Origin: Astragalus membranaceus
Taxonomy: Eukaryota > Streptophyta > Magnoliopsida > Fabales > Fabaceae
Length of the DNA: 64,000 nt
Assembly: GCA_039519185.1 (NCBI GenBank)
Contig: CM076854.1
Span: forward strand, 17,333,192 to 17,397,191
Direction: 5' to 3'
Numbering within the stretch: the first letter of the stretch is position 1; each line of letters starts with the position of its first letter. Shown here in pieces: positions 57,321 to 64,000 of this stretch. The notes under the pieces were generated by a model, which worked only from the letters and a program-made list of their open reading frames with translations, was not told the origin of the DNA and did no database searches. Made by a program: the position numbers and the translations under genes.

Positions 57321-58450
57321 CCTTGCATATGTCGGCAATGATGGCTAAAGAGTTAGAGTTGATTGAGGAATTCAGAGATTTGAGTTTGGTTTGTGAGGTG
57401 TCGCTTCAAAGTGTTAAGTTGGGTATGTTGAAGATTAATAATGAGTTCCTTGACAATATCAGAGAAGCCCAGAAGTTGGATATCAAGTTGGTGGATTTGA
57501 TGGTCGGGGATGATCGGCCTGAGGGTAGTGACTTTAAGTTGGACGCGCATGGTGTTTTGAGATTCCGTGATAGGATTTGTATTCCTGAAGACGCAGAGCT
57601 GAAGAGAGCAATTTTAGAAGAAGGTCATCGAAGTAAGTTAAGTATCCATCCCGGAGCGACAAAGATGTATCAAGATCTGAAGAAGTTGTTTTGGTGGCCT
57701 GGTATGAAGCGAGATGTGGCGCAGTTCGTTTATGCATGTTTGACTTGCCAGAAGTCAAAGGTCGAGCATCAGAGGCCTGCTGGGTTGATGCAACCATTGG
57801 AAATTCCAAAGTGGAAATGGGATGGCATCTCGATGGATTTTGTAACGGGATTGCCTAATACTGCGAAAGGGTATGATGCAATTTGGGTGATTGTTGACAG
57901 GTTAACGAAATCGTCTCATTTTGTTCCTATCAGCATCACGTATCCGGTGTCGAAGTTGGCAGAGATTTATATCCGGGAGATTGTGAAGCTTCATGGAGTT
58001 CCTAAGAGTATTGTTTCGGATAGAGATCCGAGGTTCACTTCAGATTTCTAGAAAAGTTTGCAAGAAAAGTTGGGGTCTAAGTTGAGGTTGAGTTCGGCGT
58101 ATCATCCTGAGACAGATGGTCAGTTAGAGAGGACGATTCAGTCATTAGAAGACTTGTTGAGGCCTTGTGTTTTGGAACAGGGAGGTTCGTGGGATTCCTA
58201 CCTTTCGTTGATTGAGTTCACGTATAACAATAGTTACCATTCTAGTATCGGGATGGCACCTTTTGAGGCATTGTATGGTCGGAAGTGTAGAACCCCGCTG
58301 TGTTGGTATGAGTCTGGAGAGAGTGTGGTGCTTGGACCGGAAATTGTTCGGGAGACAACCGAGAAGATAAAGTTGATCCGTGAGAAGATGAAGGCTTCGC
58401 AGAGTCGTCAGAAGAGCTATCACGACAAGAGGAGAAAAGATTTAGAGTTT
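57321..58450 (+). pseudogene. Gypsy integrase core
   Basis: The HHCC zinc region (HRSKLSIHPGATKMYQDL ... CLTCQKSKVEHQRPAG) is intact. The catalytic core has Asp in DGISMDFVTG, Asp in IVSDRDPRFTS and Glu in the ERTIQSLEDLL region. A TAG at 58049-58051 replaces an expected TGG. The frame then continues to GMAPFEALYGRKCRTPLCW. Unlike the element at 28243, no block is missing. Confidence 0.88.
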
Positions 58451-58852
58451 CAGGAGGGTGAGCATGTATTTTTGAGAGTCACTCCAGTGACCGGTGTTGG
58501 CCGTGCTTTGAAGTCGAAGAAGCTCACTCCTCGATTCATTGGTCCTTATCAGATTTCCGGGAGAGTTGGGAATGTGTCGTATAGAGTGGCTTTACCGCCA
58601 AACCTTTCGAATTTGCACGACGTGTTTCACGTGTCGCAACTTCGGAAGTACATTTCGGATCCATCTCATGTGATCCACATGGATGATGTGGAGGTGCGGG
58701 ATAATCTCACGGTGGAGACGATGCCTGTGCGAATTGAAGACCATGAGGTGAAGGTGTTAAGAGGCAAGGAAATTGTATTGGTGAAGGTGGTCTGGCTAGG
58801 AGCTGCCGGTGAGAGCATGACTTGGGAGTTGGAGAGTAAGATGTGGGAGTGA
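58451..58852 (+). pseudogene. Integrase C-terminus and chromodomain-like tail, split by insertion
   Basis: GEHVFLRVTPVTGVGRALK, LHDVFHVSQLRKY and the MTWELESKM tail are visible. The frame is cut at the GGGAG target site by the nested solo LTR. The last codons of pol (SYPELF-like) resume at about 61907 after the second GGGAG. Confidence 0.87.
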
Positions 58853-59579
58853 TAACTTTTCGGCAAGTGTACCGAATCGTGCAAGTAATAAAACCGGTAA
58901 GTACCGAGATATCGTCCTCAAGGATCGAAGTTAATTTACTAAGACGTTCACAACAGCTAATAGAAACCAAATTAAAAGGGGTTTGTTTGATAGTTGTTGA
59001 GCTATCAAGCTCGAAGTAAAGCGATAAAAATGTTTTTGGGTTTTTATTACAAAAAACGGAACGTTTGAGGAAGAATATGATGAGAAGATGCTAGGGATGA
59101 ATGCCTTTCAATTTCATGCTATTGTCACTGATTTAATTCCAAAAGATAATCTCACTCTCATTTGCTATTGAATCCACAATCCTAACCAAGCCCTAATCCC
59201 TTAGGTGAATAGTCCTTTGTTAATTAATAAATGTTTAAATAGTTATTACCCCCCTGCAAATATACCCATTATCCAGTTACCCCGCTACAAAAAAAAACAT
59301 TTAAAACAAACCTTGCAAAATGTAAGTTATCCAGTTACCCCCCTGCCGTTAATTTTTCTGTTAAAAAATGTAAAATGTCACATATCCAGTTACCCCCTAC
59401 CACGTGTCACCTTATTATTGGGTCTCTGTGAGACGTGGCACTGACATGCCACGTCAGCGTCTATGTCACCTGGGCCACGTGGCACTGACATGTGCCACGT
59501 CTGCAACCAATGGATGGCTGCCACGTGGCACTGACTTGGCTAAGTGGAATATTGTGTGTTACTAAAAAAATCAAAGTTT

Positions 59580-59650
59580 TGGCATGAGATGGATATTGAA
59601 CTCGTGACCTTGTGGTTGTTGGGAGGGTCCAATTACCACTAGGCTACAAC
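59580..59650 (-). other. tRNA-like segment, left MULE arm (degenerate)
   Basis: On the minus strand TAGCCTAGTGGTA (59634-59646) fits a tRNA A-box and GAGTTCAATATCC (59591-59603) a degenerate B-box. The segment aligns with the right-arm copy at 60551-60616 in inverted orientation, so it is part of the extended inverted repeat. A cloverleaf is not well kept. Confidence 0.5.
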
Positions 59651-59871
59651 ATAATATGTGTTTCTAAACACATCTACAAATATATATTACATCATTAAAG
59701 ATCAATTCCTCCCTAAATCAACCCAGAACGCAAAGATCAATTTCTACCAAATTAAATCAACCCACATCATTAAAGATAATTTCTACCAAATTCTTCTTCT
59801 TTCTCCCTAAATCAACCAGCAACTAATTCCTCTCTAAATCAATTCCTCTCTAACAACATCGATCTAAGTTC

Positions 59872-60415
59872 TTGTTCTTTCTCCCTAACAACATCGATCT
59901 CCTCAAAACACAAACATACCTCAACCTCGGCGGTAACAGTTTCTCCGGTGACATCCCGCCGGCTACCGGAAAACTCCATGAGCTTCAAACTCTACACCTC
60001 TATCAAAACAACTTCAATGGAACATTTCCAAAAGAAATCGGAAAGTATTCCTGGTAGTTTGTCAACCAACAATTTAACGGGAAGTATTCCTGGTAGTTTG
60101 TTCTTGTTAAGGAATTTGAAGTTTTTGTTCCTTTTCCGTAATAAGTTGTCTGGTGCGATTCCATCTTCGGTTCAGGCTTTAAATTTAACCCACATAGATT
60201 TGGCAATGAACAATTTCACGGGTTCCATACCCCAACAATTTGAAAATTTAAAGAATTTAACTATACTGCACTTGTATTCAAATCAATTGTCTGGTGAGAT
60301 TCCAAGAGGCATAGGGTTAATCACAAGTCTTAGGAATTTTAGAGTTTTTGAGAATAAGTTAAATGGAACACTGCCTTCAGAATTAGGATTGAATAAGATG
60401 ATGAACGATTTCTAG
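59872..60415 (+). pseudogene. Captured LRR receptor-like kinase fragment (HSL1-like)
   Basis: Two frames encode leucine-rich repeats of the plant LRR-RLK type. 59872-60057 has GNSFSGDIPPATGKLHELQT and NFNGTFPKEIG. After a frameshift, 60050-60415 has NNLTGSIPGSLFLLRNLK, NKLSGAIPSSV, NNFTGSIPQQFENLKN, NQLSGEIPRGI and NKLNGTLPSELGL. The spacing of repeats is about 24 residues. The signal peptide, several repeats, transmembrane segment and kinase are absent. A 19-base duplication (AGTATTCCTGGTAGTTTGT at 60044 and 60083) marks the internal deletion joint. Best resemblance is to HSL1-type receptor kinases, recognised by sequence memory only. No function is expected. Confidence 0.75.
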
Positions 60416-60550
60416 GTTTTGTGGATTTTATGTTGCTGTGTTTTGGTTTCAATGGCGTTGGAGAAGATGAAGTTTTATGTTGTTGGTTTTTATTGAAGTT
60501 TTTTATGTAATATATAAAGTTAGTTGCCTTAATAAACACCAAAATTGATT

Positions 60551-60616
60551 TGGCCAAATGGTAATATGGATAGGGTTTAACAGAATGGTTGCGGGTTCAA
60601 CACCCCTTGGCCACCA
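60551..60616 (+). other. tRNA-like segment, right MULE arm
   Basis: TGGCCAA (60551-60557) can pair with TTGGCCA (60607-60613) as a 7-bp acceptor-like stem followed directly by CCA. An A-box-like TGGCCAAATGGTA and a B-box-like GGGTTCAACACCC (60593-60605, with a 7-base loop) are present. The segment is 63 bases to the end of the stem, shorter than a normal tRNA, with no discriminator base and no clear anticodon arm. It is a tRNA-derived or SINE-head-like relic rather than a functional tRNA gene. Confidence 0.5.
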
Positions 60617-61486
60617 AAATCTTTATTTTTAAAGTAAGATTTAACCTCCACTTAGCCAAGTCAGTGCCACGTGGCAGCCATCCATTGGTTGCTGACGTGG
60701 CACATGTCAGTGCCACGTGGCCCAGGTGACATAGATGCTGACGTGGCATGTCAGTGCCACGTGTCACAGAGGCCCAATAATAAGGTGACACGTGGTAGGG
60801 GGGTAACTGGATATGTGACATTTTTACAATTTTTAACAGAAAAATTAACGGCAGGGGGGTAACTGGATAACTTTACATTTTGCAAGGTTTGTTTTAAATG
60901 TTTTTTTTTTGTAGGGGGGTAACTGGATAATGGGTATATTTGCAGGGGGGTAATAACTATTTAAACCATTAATAAAAGTCCTAATTCCTTAAGCACATTT
61001 ACTAACAACAAGCAATAACAACGAGGATTCGCAACATACATCAATTCATAGATTATTCCTAAGCTACAAACTGAAGGAATTGAAATTCAAACATTCTAAC
61101 GATAAAATTCCCATTTGATCATTGAATAAAGATAAGTTCTACAATTTTCCAATCATAGAAATGTTTAAGCCCGGAAAATCAATTCACAAATGATGAAAGA
61201 ACATGAAGAACATCAATTTAAATCAGCAACAATAGCACTACATTAAAATTTATCCATCCCTAACATTGGGGTTTAGTTACACATGATAAAAGGAGAGAAA
61301 AATGGAGAATTACAAGTTGAAGGTGAAGATGAATGCATTAGAATCCTCAATTCTTGTTCCCAAGTCTTGATTCTTCGCTTGCCGTCAGCTGGAAGGAGCT
61401 CTCTCGCGTGCTAGGGTTTCCCCAAACGTCCAGCATTCCCCAAAAAAACGCGTCTGTCCCTTGTTTTAACATGTTTCCAGTATTTT

Positions 61487-61670
61487 GCGCTTCACTCGCG
61501 CTCCCAGCGCCACTTAAGCGCAGATGAGGACGCTACAGTGCAGTTTTTGCGCCTCAGTTGCGCCTCACGCGCAACTGCAGCGCAATTTGGCAGGAACTCC
61601 TGTGATTCTGCGCTCCGTTTGCGCCCCGTTTGCGCTCCGTGCGCAACTGCAGCGCAATTGCAGCGCAATG
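61487..61670. repeat. GCGC-rich hairpin cluster in the solo LTR
   Basis: About fifteen GCGC words lie within 185 bases of otherwise AT-rich sequence. TTGCGC is followed by GCGCAA at least twice within ten bases, forming short hairpins. Confidence 0.6.
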
Positions 61671-62698
61671 CTCACTTCCTTGTATTTTTGAGTCTGCTTG
61701 CTTGCATTTCTTCGTTCCTCTCTTCACCTAGTCCCTGGGCACAAAAACACCACAAAACCCAGCATAAACACTGCAAAGCAATTAAATCTCAAATAGAACA
61801 ACTCATTAATTTTCTCCTAACAATTTCCATTCATTCATCAAATTATCAAGTAAAATTCCCCTTTTTTGCAGTGAAAAACATCATGTGATGGGGATTCATC
61901 AGGGAGTCCTATCCCGAGCTGTTTGATTCAGGTGAGTTTTCGGGGACGAAAACATTCTAAGTGGGGGAGAGTTGTAACGCCCAAGTGTTTAATTAAATTA
62001 TTTAATTAAGTATTTAGGTATCCATTTATTTATTTATTTACTTCAGTTAGTGTAATTATATTAGCATTTGATTAAGAGGTGTATAATTGGATATTAGGGG
62101 ATGGTGTTAGTGATCGGGCTTAAGCTGGAGGAAAGCCCGTGATCCAAAAGCCCACTAGCTAGGCGCATAGGTGAAGCGCCTAGGCTAGGGTTTTGGTCAT
62201 TTGCGATTTGTTTGAGAAAAGAAATAAAAGTTGCGAATAGAGGAGAGAAAGAGAGAAGGAGGGACGTCGCACATCCAAGAGAGGAGAAGAAGGGGATTTC
62301 GCGAATTCAAGGAGTAGAGAGGAGTTGTGTTGCTGAGGTTATTGTTGGTGACTTGATCAAGAGGATTAGTGCTCTCCTACTATAAGGTAAGGGTGGGGTT
62401 CTTCCTTATAATAGGGTTTTATGATGGGGTTATGTGGGAATAGGTCCTATAATACCTCTTGATTGATTTTGATGTTTGATTTGGTGATAGTTGAATCATA
62501 ACTAGGTTGAATTGAAATTTGGCTTGTTGGTGATTGTTGTGACTCTAAAAATTGGTGATTCATTGTTGTTATAACTAATTGCATGCTAGGTGTTCGATTA
62601 ATTGTTGTTTGGTGTGATGATTGACAATTCATGGTGATTGACATTGGTGGTTAAGGATTGGTGATTTAAATTGGTGGAATAACGAAAATATAGACCCC

Positions 62699-63272
62699 TA
62701 GGGCGCCATGGGCGCCATTGTCCTAGATGCTGTTTTTGGCACCCTGTGCCTGGGCGACGTGCCTGGCCCTGTTGCCTTGATGTTCTGTGCTGAATTAGGC
62801 GCCCTGTGCCTGGGCGCCATGCCTGTGCGTGTTTCCTGTGTGTGTTGCTGTTTTTGGCGCCCTGTGCCTGGGCGCCGTGTCTGGTGCGTGTCTCGTGTGC
62901 CAGTGTGTGTGTGTGTTGCTATGTCTTGGCGCAGGGGCGCCATGGGCGCCTGTTCCTGAGTTGTGTTTGCGCTGTATTGGCACAGGGGCGCCATGGGCGC
63001 CGTTCCCGCGTATGGTGCGTGTCTTGGTTCTGTGTTGCGTTTTGTGCTGTAGGCTGTCTGGGCGCCAATGGCGCCAATTCCTGTGCCATGGTGCGTTTCT
63101 GTTGTGTTGCAGGTGGTCTGGGCGCCAAGGGCGCCATTTCCTGCAGTGTTGCTAGGCGCCCTGCTCATGGGCGCTAGATTCAGTTGTGTTGCCTGTTGCT
63201 GGGCGCCCTGCTCCTGGGCACCAGTCTTCTGTGTTGCGTTTTCCTGCTAGGCGCCCTGCTCCTGGGCGCCGT
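62699..63272. repeat. GGCGCC palindrome cluster
   Basis: More than ten GGCGCC words occur in about 570 bases, in two arrangements: GGCGCC-N3-GGCGCC (for example 62702, 62935, 62989, 63060, 63120) and GGCGCCC-N7-GGGCGCC (for example near 63250). The surrounding LTR is AT-rich. No gene is assigned. Confidence 0.75.
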
Positions 63273-63561
63273 TTTCAGCATGTGTCTGAGTTTTGTTCCT
63301 ATTTTGTTTTTGCGATAACTTTTGACTCGGGAGTCCGATTGAGACGTTTCAAAATGTTTTGGAAAGCTTATTCAGGGGCCTAGCTGAATATTCTAATTTA
63401 AGGCAAAGTGATCTATTTTTATGGAAATTGTTAGCCGTTGGCTTAGTCGTTAAATGTTGCCGTTTTTGGGAAAAGAAAAATTGTCGCATCTCAAATATTT
63501 TGGAAAATTGTCGTCGTCCCAATATTTTAGAAAATGGTTGTCATCTTGGTGTCTTGGTGCT

Positions 63562-63911
63562 GTTTGAGCTAGGTGTGAAAGCTCAAACCTTGGTGTTGTT
63601 GGAGCTAGGTGTGAAGGCTCCAAATCTTAGTGTTCCTTTGTTTCGGGTAGTTTGGTGTTTCGGTCTCATTGGGCTAGGTGTGAAAGCTCAATTTTGGTGA
63701 TATTTGGTGATTGAATTTTGGTGTGTCGCATTGTGACTATTTTCTGGATGATTGTCTGTGTGCATTCATGGTATCGCATACAACATATGCATTTGTTTTG
63801 GTGAAGGCCCTTGGTCTTGGAGCTGGGTGTGAAAGCTCAATTTTTATAAAACTAGTGTGCCGGGTGTGAAAGCTCAATTTTTCTAAATTGGTGAGCCGGG
63901 TGTGAAAGCTC
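63562..63911 (+). repeat. Hairpin series around a GGTGTGAA loop
   Basis: The units are GTTTGAGCT/AGCTCAAAC (63562, 63580), TTGGAGC/GCTCCAA (63599, 63617), ATTGGGCT/AGCTCAAT (63668, 63685, one G-U), GAGCT/AGCTC (63820, 63834), a degenerate unit near 63855, and GAGC/GCTC (63893, 63908). The loop GGTGTGAA is kept. The 5' LTR repeats the later units at 53516-53760. Confidence 0.75.
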
Positions 63912-64000
63912 TCAATATTGGTGACGCCTCTATTTACAGGCAAAACTTTTGGTGATTTGGTACCACATGCATATGCCCGTTGGTGTGGGTTGCATTCATA

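Larger units (their letters stand above)
59232..60967 (+). mobile_element. Pack-MULE carrying an LRR-receptor fragment
   Basis: The element has long inverted ends of about 330 bases (59232-59560 and 60640-60967). The right end is the reverse complement of the left and begins with TTTAAATAGTTATTACCCCC. A 9-bp direct repeat ATTAATAAA flanks it (59223-59231 and 60968-60976), the size made by Mutator transposases. Three ATCCAGTTACCCC words and three CCACGTGGC-type words occur in each arm. No transposase is present, so it depends on an autonomous MULE. It holds a receptor-kinase fragment and tRNA-like segments. Confidence 0.88.
58850..61901. mobile_element. Solo LTR with a nested Pack-MULE
   Basis: The segment starts TGATAACTTTTCGGC, ends GGGGATTCATCA, and is flanked by GGGAG on both sides (58845-58849 and 61902-61906). 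Without the nested MULE it is about 1.3 kb. It has no coding region or second LTR. The word AAGTGTACCGAATCG resembles LTR sequence seen in many plant retrotransposons, but I cannot assign a lineage. A cluster of TTGCGC/GCGCAA hairpins lies at 61487-61670. Confidence 0.8.
53470..64000 (+). mobile_element. Gypsy chromovirus with nested insertions, runs off the window
   Basis: The 5' LTR is truncated at its left (53470-54405). Then follow an initiator-Met primer site, Gag with three zinc knuckles, protease, RT, RNase H, integrase with chromodomain-like tail, a polypurine tract (AAGTGGGGGAGAGT, 61959-61972) and a 3' LTR from 61973. The 5' LTR aligns with the 3' LTR at an offset of 10152, so the 3' LTR should end about 555 bases beyond the window. 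A solo LTR (58850-61901) carrying a Pack-MULE interrupts the last codons of pol. Inactivating changes are four in-frame TAG stops and two frameshifts in Gag. Confidence 0.93.
61973..64000 (+). repeat. 3' LTR, incomplete at window end
   Basis: It starts TGTAACGCCCAAGTG after a polypurine tract. From 63622 it matches the truncated 5' LTR. A GGCGCC palindrome cluster (62699-63272) and the GAGCT/AGCTC hairpin series (63562-63911) are inside. The open frames around 62700-63170 translate only the GC-rich palindromes. Confidence 0.88.

Noticed and set aside
60551..60616. Functional tRNA gene
   Set aside because: Too short, with no clear anticodon arm, no discriminator base, and part of the MULE's inverted repeat.
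62708..63177. Several overlapping 80-156 residue frames on both strands
   Set aside because: They translate the GGCGCC palindrome cluster in a 3' LTR. Composition (Cys/Gly/Pro/Arg) follows the repeat, with no domain.

Overview
The window looks like repeat-dense plant nuclear DNA, most likely from a dicot and probably a legume. The evidence is LTR retrotransposons with plant initiator-Met and tRNA-Arg primer binding sites, chromovirus (Tekay/Del-like) gypsy elements, an Ogre/Tat-type element, a Mutator-like element carrying a plant LRR receptor fragment, and a plant class I histone deacetylase (HDA19-like). The species cannot be named from sequence alone. I see no bacterial operon, rRNA gene, intact host tRNA gene or CRISPR array. 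The only host gene traces are a truncated HDAC and an LRR-receptor fragment held inside a transposon.

Layout. A very young 2.8 kb gag-only copia element (707-3520, minus) has LTRs that look identical by eye and a 5-bp target duplication. At 4579-19677 lies a complete non-autonomous Ogre/Tat-like element (minus) with 3.7 kb LTRs that are nearly identical, an exact tRNA-Arg primer site, a polypurine tract and a CCTCA target duplication, but no coding domain. A solo gypsy LTR follows (19789-22805), then copia-like remnants and a Helitron-like AT-rich block (23606-27310). A gypsy chromovirus with both LTRs (28243-36993, plus) sits inside an element with inverted ends, just upstream of the HDAC promoter, 5'UTR and intron (about 37290-39281) and the truncated HDAC coding region (39282-40139). 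The HDAC is cut off by a minus-strand gypsy remnant (40140-46491) that itself carries a nested solo LTR (40924-44032, TSD AACAA). A second copy of the HDAC upstream region, without coding sequence, lies at about 47215-48755. After an AT-rich stretch come two more minus-strand gypsy pieces (49796-52840). Last is a plus-strand gypsy chromovirus (53470 to beyond the window end) disrupted by a solo LTR (58850-61901, TSD GGGAG), which is in turn disrupted by a Pack-MULE (59232-60967, 9-bp TSD) holding the LRR-receptor fragment.

Main unusual signal. Several unrelated LTR families here carry arrays of short hairpins in which the loop is conserved while the stem bases change in a compensatory way. 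The clearest case is in the Ogre-like LTR: seven hairpins around a conserved AACAAAGGTT core, a repeated three-stem module, and a 91-nt three-way-junction candidate in the leader. Other families have GCACG-N3-CGTGC palindromes, CCGG-bounded hairpins, GAGCT/AGCTC hairpins around GGTGTGAA, and GGCGCC hairpins. In the Ogre-like element several stem mismatches are C-A on the plus strand, so they become G-U wobbles in the element's own minus-strand transcript, which points to selection on RNA structure.
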